Shown here piece by piece: positions 1 through 7,133 of a stretch of DNA of 17,695 bases (positions within the stretch are counted from its first letter, which is position 1; every line of letters begins with the position of its first letter). A model generated the notes under the pieces. That model did not search any database and had not been told where the DNA came from. It saw only the letters and a list, made by a program, of their open reading frames with translations. Origin of the DNA: DASXRU01 sp039933315 (lineage in GTDB: Bacteria > Acidobacteriota > Blastocatellia > Pyrinomonadales > Pyrinomonadaceae). The stretch lies in assembly GCA_039933315.1 (NCBI GenBank), contig JBDTOI010000083.1:1-17695 (forward strand), written 5' to 3'. Both the position numbers and the translations under genes were made by a program.

Positions 1-770
1 GTCATCTTAAAAATTGGCGCATGCCCGGCCATTGATTCAAGCAGTGTGTGTTCATGCCCGCCAATGATCAGGTCAACGCCCGAGCATCTCGCCAGCTGTT
101 TGTCCTCCTGCATGGAAAGATGCGTCAGGGCAATCACTACTTGAGCGCCGCCGGCGCGAATCTGCGGCACGATGCGGGAAGCCGTCGCGCAGGGATCGAG
201 AATGTCCACGTCGGGGCCAGGCCGGGAAGTGGTGATTGTTTCCGGCAAGGTCAGCCCGAAGATGCCTACCTTTACGCCCTCAAACTCGCGGATCAGAAAA
301 TCCGGCGTGTCGGCAAAGGTCCTGCCCGTCTTCTTGTCCACTACGTTCGCCGCCAGCCATTTGAACTTCGATTCGCTCATGCGCTCGCGCAGTACGTCGG
401 GCCCAAAATCAAATTCATGATTGCCCAGAGTGGCGTAATCCAGTCCGCTTAGATTCCATGCATCGATCATTTGCCGGCCTTTGTAGGTGATCGATTCGAC
501 GGAAGGTGAAATTGTGTCGCCAGCCATCAGAAAAAGTGTGTGCGGCGATTCGGCCAGAATTTGCTTACGCAGGGCGGAGACCCGGGCCAGGCCGCCATTC
601 TTTCCGCCGTCTACCGGAGCAAACTGATAAACATCGTTCACCTGTAACAGCGTCACACGGACGATGCATTCGGGCTTCTGCGCGAAGGTAGGAAAGATCC
701 CACCCAGCGCTAATAAGAGTGCCAGCGCCGCACTCCGCGAGGCCCGTCGGGGAAAACGCATTTCGGTCAT
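1..770 (-). CDS. 5'-nucleotidase/UDP-sugar-hydrolase-type metallophosphatase, exported (C-terminus outside window)
   Basis: This is the N-terminal 256 residues of an exported two-metal phosphoesterase of the 5'-nucleotidase (UshA-like) family, which hydrolyses nucleotides or nucleotide sugars in the periplasm or at the cell surface. Residues 5-31 form a signal peptide (basic RFPRRASR, then a hydrophobic core ending FAQ). The metal motifs appear in order: LLQVNDVY (D46), MAGD (D85), LGNHEFDFG (N117, H118), ALTH (H217) and IIGGHEH (H239, H241). Motif I is D-x-Y here, not the usual D-x-H. The ATG at 770 is preceded by AAGGAG 13 nt upstream; a second ATG at 761 is possible. The C-terminal substrate-binding domain lies outside the window, so the substrate cannot be read. 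A palindromic repeat element and the divergent SDR gene lie upstream. Confidence 0.93.
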   Translation of the reverse strand, partial: MTEMRFPRRASRSAALALLLALGGIFPTFAQKPECIVRVTLLQVNDVYQFAPVDGGKNGGLARVSALRKQILAESPHTLFLMAGDTISPSVESITYKGRQMIDAWNLSGLDYATLGNHEFDFGPDVLRERMSESKFKWLAANVVDKKTGRTFADTPDFLIREFEGVKVGIFGLTLPETITTSRPGPDVDILDPCATASRIVPQIRAGGAQVVIALTHLSMQEDKQLARCSGVDLIIGGHEHTLLESMAGHAPIFKM

Positions 771-841
771 TGGATTTAGATCGCTCCTTGAGGTTGAATT
801 ATCGTTGGCGAGAGGCGTTGCATTATACTCCGGCGGCAACC

Positions 842-998
842 GTGGCACAGACTTTAAGTCTGTGAAGGCCGTTTCTTCGATGTGGCTGCTGTCAGAACCG
901 CCTGCGGTAGCGGGCGGGCACTTTATTTGCGCATGGCGAGGGCCCACCCGCTACCGCAGGCGGTTCTGACAGGTTTCACAGACTGAAGTCCGTGCCAC
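842..998. repeat. Nested palindromic intergenic element (REP/MITE-like)
   Basis: Two inverted repeats sit one inside the other. The inner arms, 890-919 and 942-971, are 30 nt with one mismatch (core ACCGCCTGCGGTAGCGGG) around a 22-nt loop. The outer arms, 842-866 and 974-998 (GTGGCACAGACTT... / ...GTCCGTGCCAC), match with a few differences. The left outer arm is itself a perfect palindrome, CACAGACTTTAAGTCTGTG (846-864). The element could fold into one long hairpin on either strand. It has no coding capacity and lies between two divergent genes. From memory of such genomes, similar GC-rich palindromes are dispersed in Acidobacteriota; copy number cannot be checked here. Confidence 0.85.
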
Positions 999-1036
999 TT
1001 TGCGTGAAACTTCATCACAGTAGAGAATACTTTTCA

Positions 1037-2107
1037 GTGCCTAACAACGAGACGACATTCATTACCGGATTTCCGGGCTTCATTGCCGCCCGCCTGGTTA
1101 AGCGACTGGCGGCTGACGGGGGCCGTTTCCTTCTGCTGGTGCAACCTGCTTTCGTCGAACGGGCCCGCGAAGAGATCGCACTGATTGCTCGCGAAACTAA
1201 AGCACCGTCGGATAGCTTTCGCATACTGGAGGGAGATATTACCCAGCCGGACCTGGGACTATCACGCGCCGACGCAGAGATCGCGCGCCGGGAAGCAAAC
1301 ACGGTTTTTCATCTGGCAGCGATCTATGATCTCGCGGTCGCTGAAGACCTGGCTATGCGCGTTAATGTCGAAGGTACGCGCAACGTCAACTCGTTCGTCA
1401 AAAACATTAAAGACCTGCGGCGCTATCATTATGTTTCCACTTGCTACGTGGCCGGACTGCGCGTGGGAGTGATTCGGGAAACCGAGCTGCGTCACGAGGC
1501 CGGCTTTCGCAATCATTACGAAGAGACCAAATATCTCGCCGAGCTGGAAGTTGAGGCGCTGAAGTCAGAGCTGCCTGTGACTATCCACCGGCCTTCGGTA
1601 GTGTGCGGCGACTCCCGCACCGGCGAGACCGCGAAATACGACGGCGTTTACTACTTGATTCAATACCTGCGCCTCTGGCCCGCCGGGTTGACACTAATCA
1701 ACATCGGCAACCGCGAAGTGAGTTTGAATCTGGTGCCGATCGACTTCGTAATTGAGGCGATGGCAGCCCTCGCCGCAGACGAGCGCGCGGTGGGAGCAAC
1801 CGTGCAGCTGGCAGATCCGGACCCACTGGTTACGCGAGAGCTCTTTGATGAAATTGCCCAGGCGCTCAAGGGGCGGGCCTCGATAGTTAGCGTGCCGCCC
1901 CAGCTGGTGCGCCCGGCCCTTTTGCTTCCCTTTTCGCCAAAGCTTAGCGGCCTGCCGCTGGCAGCCGTTCCCTATTTCTTTCTGGGTCAGACCTACGACA
2001 CGACACGTGCTCGTGAATTACTCGAGCCGCACGGTATTCGTTGTCCTCGCTTTTCAGATTACGTGAAGAACCTGGTGGAGTTCGTTGAACGTCACCCGCA
2101 GTTGTGA
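1037..2107 (+). CDS. Extended short-chain dehydrogenase/reductase (NAD-dependent epimerase or fatty-acyl-reductase-like)
   Basis: This is an extended SDR of about 356 residues with an N-terminal Rossmann fold. The nucleotide-binding motif is TGFPGFIA (residues 10-17), with Ala replacing the last Gly of TGxxGxxG. The acidic GDIT motif and the FHLAA strand follow. The catalytic set is a Ser in YHYVST (about S134) and Y161-x-x-x-K165 in HYEETKY. The RPSVVCGDSRTG and GVYYLIQYLRLWP stretches resemble NAD_binding_4 (thioester/fatty-acyl reductase-like) SDRs, so an acyl or lipid-linked substrate is possible but unproven. The frame stays open back to a GTG at 992, but that codon lies inside the palindromic element and would add 15 residues with no family similarity. 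The GTG at 1037, just before the first beta strand, is preferred. The upstream ribosome binding site is weak (AGAG). The gene converges on the DUF4112 gene. Confidence 0.85.
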   Translation: MPNNETTFITGFPGFIAARLVKRLAADGGRFLLLVQPAFVERAREEIALIARETKAPSDSFRILEGDITQPDLGLSRADAEIARREANTVFHLAAIYDLAVAEDLAMRVNVEGTRNVNSFVKNIKDLRRYHYVSTCYVAGLRVGVIRETELRHEAGFRNHYEETKYLAELEVEALKSELPVTIHRPSVVCGDSRTGETAKYDGVYYLIQYLRLWPAGLTLINIGNREVSLNLVPIDFVIEAMAALAADERAVGATVQLADPDPLVTRELFDEIAQALKGRASIVSVPPQLVRPALLLPFSPKLSGLPLAAVPYFFLGQTYDTTRARELLEPHGIRCPRFSDYVKNLVEFVERHPQL

Positions 2108-2132
2108 GCTTGCGGAGTTATGACAGCAGTCT

Positions 2133-2693
2133 TTATACCGGAACGCTGAAGTTGCTAAGGAGCCACCAGATAAAGAAGAAGCCAAAGACCAGAGACGTAA
2201 AAAGCAGTCCCAGCACCCCCACCACTATTAATCCCACAAAAAGCCAGTCGCTTGTCCGACCGCGTTTAGCTTCCCCAGCCTGCACGGTGGCCCGCTTGCG
2301 CAGCAGGTTTATGTTTCGAATGTTAGGCTTCCACCAAACGGCAAAAATGTCTCCGAATATCGGTATCAAGCCCACAACGAAATAGATTGCGATATTCAAC
2401 CCCATGCGCAGCAAAGTGATTTTCGGCACCCGGTAGCGCACGGCAGAAACAACGACGTAGAGCGCGACTAAAGTGGTGGCTACATCGCCTATCCCTGGTA
2501 CGAGGTCGATCAGCGCGTTCAGACCGAAATGCCAGTTCAGCACGGGAATGCGGAACTTGTTGTCCATCAACTGGCTGAACACTTCCAACTCGCGCTCGAT
2601 CTGTACTCCCGAAGGCCGCACGAGTGATCGATTGCGGATTGCGGATTTCGGATTGTGGATTGGCAGTTCGATCCTGGCGCTCTGATTAGGCAT
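2133..2693 (-). CDS. DUF4112 domain membrane protein
   Basis: The 186-residue protein carries a DUF4112 domain at about residues 33-135: a helix with LMDNKFRIP, then FGLNALIDLVPGIGD and its degenerate internal repeat VVGLIPIFGD, which are the paired Pro-Gly/Asp turns typical of the family. A further hydrophobic segment spans about 150-178 (LFVGLIVVGVLGLLFTSLVF...). It is an inner-membrane protein of unknown function. The ATG at 2693 has GAGG 12 nt upstream. Residues 10-22 (about IHNPKSAIRNRS) are encoded by a heptanucleotide tandem repeat (2630-2664) and are not part of the domain. The real start may therefore be the GTG at 2621, although that has no ribosome binding site. The 3' end faces the SDR gene with 25 nt between them. 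Confidence 0.82.
   Translation of the reverse strand: MPNQSARIELPIHNPKSAIRNRSLVRPSGVQIERELEVFSQLMDNKFRIPVLNWHFGLNALIDLVPGIGDVATTLVALYVVVSAVRYRVPKITLLRMGLNIAIYFVVGLIPIFGDIFAVWWKPNIRNINLLRKRATVQAGEAKRGRTSDWLFVGLIVVGVLGLLFTSLVFGFFFIWWLLSNFSVPV
2630..2664. repeat. Heptanucleotide tandem repeat (GATTGCG x5, degenerate)
   Basis: Five consecutive 7-nt units read GATTGCG, GATTGCG, GATTTCG, GATTGTG and GATTGGC on the plus strand. They lie within the N-terminal codons of the DUF4112 gene if it starts at 2693. A partial copy in the opposite orientation (CCGCAATCCGCA) is seen near 2771-2782. Because the unit is 7 nt, a change in copy number would shift the reading frame. Confidence 0.85.
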
Positions 2694-2787
2694 CGTTATG
2701 TTTTGCCTCGATGATTACTGCTTCTAGTGGAAGATCTTTCATCCGACGGTTGCTAAATTCCCAATGCAACCCGCAATCCGCACTGTC

Positions 2788-4632
2788 TTACCTGATTCTC
2801 GTCATCTGCTGCCAGAAGAATTTGCCCACTCGCGCGAAGGCCGTGAGCGGACCGCCGCCTTTCTGACCTTGTTTTGCCGGCAAGCCTAATTCGGCGGCCA
2901 GGTGCGCATCAGGAGGTGCAACGTCTTCATCACCGCGCTTGCTGGATAGCCAACGCCCAAAGGTGCGCGCCACAGTGCGGCGCTGGGCTAACGGAGCTTC
3001 CGCGATAAAGGCGCCGCGCAAGTCATCCAGATCGGCGATCTCAAACGCATTGGCCGCGTAGTAACTCTTCAGAGCAGCAAAATACTTCTCATCGCCCATC
3101 AGCCGCTGAAGTGTGACAAACATTAACGCGGCTTTACCGGCTACGATGGCCGTATACTGAAATGAATTTCGATAGTCGCGGGCCACGCGATCCGCCTCGA
3201 GATCTTCACCGCCAAAGGTGCGATAGACTTTGTAAACTCCGCGCAGTTGTTCTTCCATGGCGCTGGCAGCCAGCTCCTCGCCATGTGCTTCCTTGTAGTA
3301 AAGCAGTGCCGACCAGTTTGCCAGGGCTTCATCCAGCACCGGCTGGCGGGCCGGATCGCTGCCCACCGCTGCGCCCCACCATTGGTGAGCGACCATGTGC
3401 GCCACAGTCCATTCCAGGCTCTCTTCCAGAGACTCGCGCTGCTCCCGTATTACCTCCGGCATGTTGCGCATAGCCGGAGAATCAAAATCCACGTAGAAGG
3501 CGCTGGCAATCGCGCCCAACCCGGAAAACTCGGCACTGCCAAGACCCGCGACCAGAGGGGTGCCAACGATGGTCACATCTTTAAGTGGCAGGTGACCGAA
3601 GCGTGCGGAAAAAATTTGCAAGCTCTGTGCTGCCACTCCCAGGACATTTCGCGCCACTCGCTCGTGCTCCGGCAAATAGACCGTCCGCACAGTGACGTTC
3701 CCGATGGTGCGCTTTTCGGAACGCAGTGTGGGCCCGGCGACAATGGCAAAGTCCCGCAGGTTTTCGCCGGCAAATAACTGGCTCGTGCGCTTTAGCTCAT
3801 CGCCCGCCGGTGTTCGATCCAACAGTTCGCCCGAAGTAAACAATTCCAACCCGGGAGCTGCCTCGATCTCTACAGCGTAATCGGCTACGTCGGCCAGCAG
3901 AGTATCTCCGACGCTGGGCTCAACCTTGCGCAGCCACTCGTCTCCGTTACGAGCGGCCAGCACTGGATAGGGTGTGCCCAGCATTAATACGTTGCGGCAA
4001 CGAAAATTGATGTCGCGCGCGCGCCGCAACTCGCGATCACTGCGCAAGGCAGCGCTGACCTGTTGCACGATGTGTGTGACCAATCCCGTCTCTTCCGGAT
4101 CGATTTCCGGAACGGCTCCTTTGAAACTGATCTCTACGTCAGTGCTGTTTCCGGGTGCTACCGTTTCACCCAGGTTTATGCGCAAGGTCGTGCCCTGATC
4201 GTCGAGGAGGAACGGCAGAGGTGCTCCGGTGCCGGCGGCTTTCACCGCGATCACATCGAGGCGCGGCTCATCGCTTTGCTGTAAGGGGCCATGCGAGACC
4301 TCCCCGTTGGGCGGGGCGGGAGGTTTCGATAAATCAGAGCGAAGGTTGGAATACAGATGAAAATATAGAACCGAAGTGGCATGGTCGCCGCGATTAATCC
4401 AGTGCACGAGTTCGTTGCCGGAATACGTGCGAGCCTCGAAGTCGAGCTTAAGATTGATCTGATACTTGAGTCGCTTCTCGGGGGGGATCGAGTCGTGCGA
4501 TTGGGCGCAAATCTCAGGGATTGGTACAAGCAACAAAGCGAGGACAAACCAGAAGCTTTTGCCCCACGCGGGATACACGCCCGGCTTTATCAATCTTAAG
4601 ACTGCTCTTTCTCCCGGCCGGTACTTTTTCAT
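2788..4632 (-). CDS. Exported M1-family peptidase-like protein lacking the catalytic Glu (probable pseudo-enzyme)
   Basis: The protein has about 614 residues, with a signal or anchor segment (FWFVLALLLVPIPEICAQ, about 29-46), an N-terminal beta domain of M1 aminopeptidase type (60-300) and a gluzincin-like catalytic domain (about 320-540). Residue numbers count from an upstream TTG at 4638. The zinc site reads H414-M-V-A-H418-QWWG, then 18 residues, then E437 in LDEALANW. All three zinc ligands are kept, but the catalytic Glu of HExxH is Met. The exopeptidase GxMEN loop is replaced by GSAEF (367-371). The catalytic Tyr of the Y-x-K-G-A motif is Ala500 (IVAGKAAL). It probably binds a peptide or metal, or acts structurally, rather than cleaving. 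The ATG at 4632 lies 14 nt after the stop of the HEAT-cyclophilin gene, so the two are probably translationally coupled. Confidence 0.88.
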   Translation of the reverse strand: MKKYRPGERAVLRLIKPGVYPAWGKSFWFVLALLLVPIPEICAQSHDSIPPEKRLKYQINLKLDFEARTYSGNELVHWINRGDHATSVLYFHLYSNLRSDLSKPPAPPNGEVSHGPLQQSDEPRLDVIAVKAAGTGAPLPFLLDDQGTTLRINLGETVAPGNSTDVEISFKGAVPEIDPEETGLVTHIVQQVSAALRSDRELRRARDINFRCRNVLMLGTPYPVLAARNGDEWLRKVEPSVGDTLLADVADYAVEIEAAPGLELFTSGELLDRTPAGDELKRTSQLFAGENLRDFAIVAGPTLRSEKRTIGNVTVRTVYLPEHERVARNVLGVAAQSLQIFSARFGHLPLKDVTIVGTPLVAGLGSAEFSGLGAIASAFYVDFDSPAMRNMPEVIREQRESLEESLEWTVAHMVAHQWWGAAVGSDPARQPVLDEALANWSALLYYKEAHGEELAASAMEEQLRGVYKVYRTFGGEDLEADRVARDYRNSFQYTAIVAGKAALMFVTLQRLMGDEKYFAALKSYYAANAFEIADLDDLRGAFIAEAPLAQRRTVARTFGRWLSSKRGDEDVAPPDAHLAAELGLPAKQGQKGGGPLTAFARVGKFFWQQMTRIR

Positions 4633-4646
4633 ATCCAACCATTCCG

Positions 4647-6890
4647 CTACGGTCGTTCGGATACCGTAACGCGGCGGATGATGTCGCCGCGCGCAATGCG
4701 ATCCACCACTTCCATTCCTGAGACCACGCGACCAAAAACTGTGTAGCCGCCATCAAGATGCGGCTGCGGCGCATGGGTCACAAACCATTGCGAACCGCCG
4801 GTGTCTTTACCGGAAAGGGCCATGCCCACGGCGGCGCGTTCAAAGGGCACCTCGTTGAGCTCACAGCGAATCTGATAGCCGGGCCCGCCATTCTGGTCGC
4901 CGCGCGGGTCGCCCGCCTGAACAACGAAATTCGGCACAACGCGCGGAATCGTCTGGCCATGGAAATAACCCTTACGGGCCAGTTGGACGAAGTTATCAAC
5001 GGTCAAAGGCGCATCAGCCGGCAGGAACTCAATGGTAAAGGCGCCTTTGCTCGTTTCTACTGTGGCGCGGACTTGCTTGCCGATGCGCGCAATGGCGCGG
5101 CGATAATCAGATTCCGTATTGCGGCTTTTTACTGTCCCGATGCGGGACGAGAAATCACCAACGCCATTCGCTTTCAAGAGCGTGACTGCCTTCCGGCGCA
5201 GCAAATGATCGGAAGAGTCGAGCGCTGTCTTGATCGCATCATTCGCTGCAGAAGTCTTCTGCTTTCCCAACGTGTCCAGTATCGCCAGGGCCGCATCGTT
5301 TAATTCCTTGTCGACCAGCGCAGCCGGCAGCGCCGCGATCAGCGCCCGCGTGTTGGCTTCCTGCGGGGTCATTTCTCCCAATAACTCTGCCGCCGTTGCG
5401 CGAACGACCGGGTCTTTATGCTTGAGATACTTCTGCAGCACGCCCCCCAGATCATTTGATTTGAAGACCGAGTAAGCGCGCAACAAATCTGGCAAAGCTT
5501 TATAGGGTAGATCACGGACCTGCATCAAGTTGAAAAGTCTCAGAAGAGTGTCTTTGCGGGCAGTCTCAACCAAATCGGGCTTAAACGTCGCGCTTAAACG
5601 AGAAGGATCAGACAACTGTGCGCCCACTTCACCCAATCCCTGCGCAAAGACTGAGACAGTGCGCCACGTAACCAGAGAACTGTTGCGCCGGTATTGAGCA
5701 GGAGCTTTTTCGTGGGGCTTGAAAAAGGGGAGAAAGGCCGGATCGGTCCAGTATTGCCCAGGCAGATGTCGCGCCAGCGCAATCTCAACCTCCGGTGCGT
5801 TCGAATTGGTCGCCTCACGCAGAGTTCGGAGAAAGTCGACAATCTGATCTCGATCCTCCGTGGTGTTGATTCGCCCGAGCGCTGTAGCGATCTCCAGAAG
5901 TTCGTTCCGAGGATCGAGGGCGCCTTTACTGCCAGTCCTGACCAATTGCAACAAAGACTCCGATTGCCGCAAAAGTGGATTAGCGGCTCGTGCATCCTTC
6001 AAAGAGCCCAGCGATCGGATCGCACTGACACGGACGCGTAGGTCATCATCGTTAAGCGCCCGGTCAAGCAGCGCATCGTAGGCGCCTTTATCCTCAGCGG
6101 TGCCGGCCACCCGCGCTGCATTCGCACGCACGATTGGATCAACGTGCTTCACGAGTAATTGACGGACCTTATCATTGTTTTCCTTCAACCGCAGTCGCGA
6201 CATTGTGTTGAGTGCGTCGGCTACGATGCGAGGATCTGAATGGTCGAGAAACTGGGCGATGACTGGACCCGCGCCGTCGGGCTTTGCGCGTAGAACGGCA
6301 GTAAGGCCCAGCAGGATCGTCAATCTGTCAGAGGCTGACAGTCGTCCCGCTTCGAACCGCAAAACATCAAGAATGGCTGCTCTGAAAACGTCGAGACGAT
6401 CGTCCTCAGTTTTGGGAGCGCTACTTTGAGCAGGCTGCGCCGGTGCGTTGCTCGCCAACGCGGCGGCGATCTTACCCAGCGCCTCAACCGTCCGGGCGCG
6501 GGCCACCGCATTCGTGTCCTTCAATACGGAGATAAGAGCATAGGCACCCGCGGGCGATTCGATTTCGCCCAGGGCAAATGCCGCCACCCGCCGCACTTCC
6601 GGCTCCCGGTCGGTCAACAGCATTTCAGCCAGGACGGGGACCGCCCTTGCGTCACCGATCCGCCCCGCGGCCAGCGCAGCGCGTTGGCGCACCATCGCGT
6701 CCTTGTCTGCCAACAAAGCGATTAGACCTTCATCGTAGCGACGCTCATCTTCAGCCCGAATAATGCGAAGTAGGGTGTTCTGTGGAAATGCAGCTGCGCG
6801 GTTGCGCACGCGAGCCCTGTTCTGCTGCGCTACCCCCGTCGATGAGGCAATTAGCAACAGGCCGGCGCAAAGCAAAGAGAGTCCTTTCAT
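4647..6890 (-). CDS. Exported HEAT-repeat protein with C-terminal cyclophilin-type peptidyl-prolyl isomerase
   Basis: The 747-residue protein starts with a signal peptide (MKGLSLLCAGLLLIASSTGVAQ), so it acts outside the cytoplasm. Residues of about 40-580 form an alpha solenoid of HEAT repeats, recognisable as repeated D-x-x-V-R-x-x-A-A-x-x-x-G units (AMVRQRAALAAGRIGD, PEVRRVAAFALGEI, DPVVRATAAELLGEM). Residues 607-745 form a cyclophilin domain with R650, F655 and Q658 of the active site (IPRVVPNFVVQAGD), GGSQWF and PHLDGGYTVFG. The human Trp121 and His126 positions are His and Tyr, as in many bacterial cyclophilins, so isomerase activity is plausible. The solenoid probably presents clients or partners. 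It is the first gene of an operon with the M1-like protein. No strong Shine-Dalgarno sequence precedes the ATG at 6890. Confidence 0.92.
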   Translation of the reverse strand: MKGLSLLCAGLLLIASSTGVAQQNRARVRNRAAAFPQNTLLRIIRAEDERRYDEGLIALLADKDAMVRQRAALAAGRIGDARAVPVLAEMLLTDREPEVRRVAAFALGEIESPAGAYALISVLKDTNAVARARTVEALGKIAAALASNAPAQPAQSSAPKTEDDRLDVFRAAILDVLRFEAGRLSASDRLTILLGLTAVLRAKPDGAGPVIAQFLDHSDPRIVADALNTMSRLRLKENNDKVRQLLVKHVDPIVRANAARVAGTAEDKGAYDALLDRALNDDDLRVRVSAIRSLGSLKDARAANPLLRQSESLLQLVRTGSKGALDPRNELLEIATALGRINTTEDRDQIVDFLRTLREATNSNAPEVEIALARHLPGQYWTDPAFLPFFKPHEKAPAQYRRNSSLVTWRTVSVFAQGLGEVGAQLSDPSRLSATFKPDLVETARKDTLLRLFNLMQVRDLPYKALPDLLRAYSVFKSNDLGGVLQKYLKHKDPVVRATAAELLGEMTPQEANTRALIAALPAALVDKELNDAALAILDTLGKQKTSAANDAIKTALDSSDHLLRRKAVTLLKANGVGDFSSRIGTVKSRNTESDYRRAIARIGKQVRATVETSKGAFTIEFLPADAPLTVDNFVQLARKGYFHGQTIPRVVPNFVVQAGDPRGDQNGGPGYQIRCELNEVPFERAAVGMALSGKDTGGSQWFVTHAPQPHLDGGYTVFGRVVSGMEVVDRIARGDIIRRVTVSERP

Positions 6891-6917
6891 GGTTTCGACG
6901 TATAGCTTAATGCGCGA

Positions 6918-6950
6918 GTGCGGAAAAGGAAAACCGCAAGGATGCTTGCG
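6918..6950 (-). terminator. Possible second terminator after the bactofilin operon
   Basis: On the minus strand, CGCAAG-CATC-CTTGCG (6935-6950) forms a perfect 6-bp hairpin with a 4-nt loop and is followed by GTTTTCCTTTTCC. It lies between the stronger terminator at 7033-7062 and the HEAT-cyclophilin gene. It could be a backup terminator or a leader hairpin of that gene. Confidence 0.45.
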
Positions 6951-7032
6951 CCTTCAGTTCCGGCTTTCAGTCTATTGAGGCTTCTCTTCGAACGAGGCAT
7001 GCCAAAGACGGTCCTGTCTGGCGCCTACCCTA

Positions 7033-7062
7033 ATAAAAAAAGAAGGGCGGACAATTCCGCCC
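7033..7062 (-). terminator. Rho-independent terminator of the bactofilin operon
   Basis: On the minus strand, GGGCGGA-ATTG-TCCGCCC (7045-7062) forms a 7-bp GC-rich stem with a 4-nt loop. It is followed by TTCTTTTTTTATT. The position is about 70 nt after the stop of the last bactofilin gene. Confidence 0.85.
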
Positions 7063-7109
7063 TAAATTGGGAAGTTAGATTATGGGCGCCCCGATTCGAG
7101 GCGCGGCCG

Positions 7110-7130
7110 GTGGCAGACTAGGAGTCTGTC
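7110..7130. repeat. Solo copy related to the outer palindrome of the 842-998 element
   Basis: GTGGCAGACTAGGAGTCTGTC contains CAGACT-AGG-AGTCTG (7114-7128), a palindrome. It begins with the same GTGGCA and has the same GACT...AGTCTGT arms as the outer arm at 842-866. It lies immediately 3' of the last bactofilin gene. Kinship with the larger element is an inference from this short match. Confidence 0.5.
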
Positions 7131-7133
7131 GTC

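Noticed and set aside
48..452. Plus-strand frames in the first 970 bases
   Set aside because: They are antisense to the 5'-nucleotidase gene, whose metal-binding motifs are unambiguous, or translate the palindromic repeat.
1010..1036. Possible -35/-10 pair (TTGCGT, 17 nt, GAGAAT) giving a leaderless SDR transcript
   Set aside because: The boxes match the consensus at only three and four positions, too weak to annotate.
3247..3777. Plus-strand frame of 176 codons opposite the M1-like gene
   Set aside because: Antisense of a gene with strong family similarity; the composition is Cys/His/Pro-rich as expected from a shadow frame.
4758..5303. Long plus-strand frame (181 codons) opposite the cyclophilin domain
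   Set aside because: It is the antisense shadow of a clear cyclophilin coding region; the translation has no recognisable domain.
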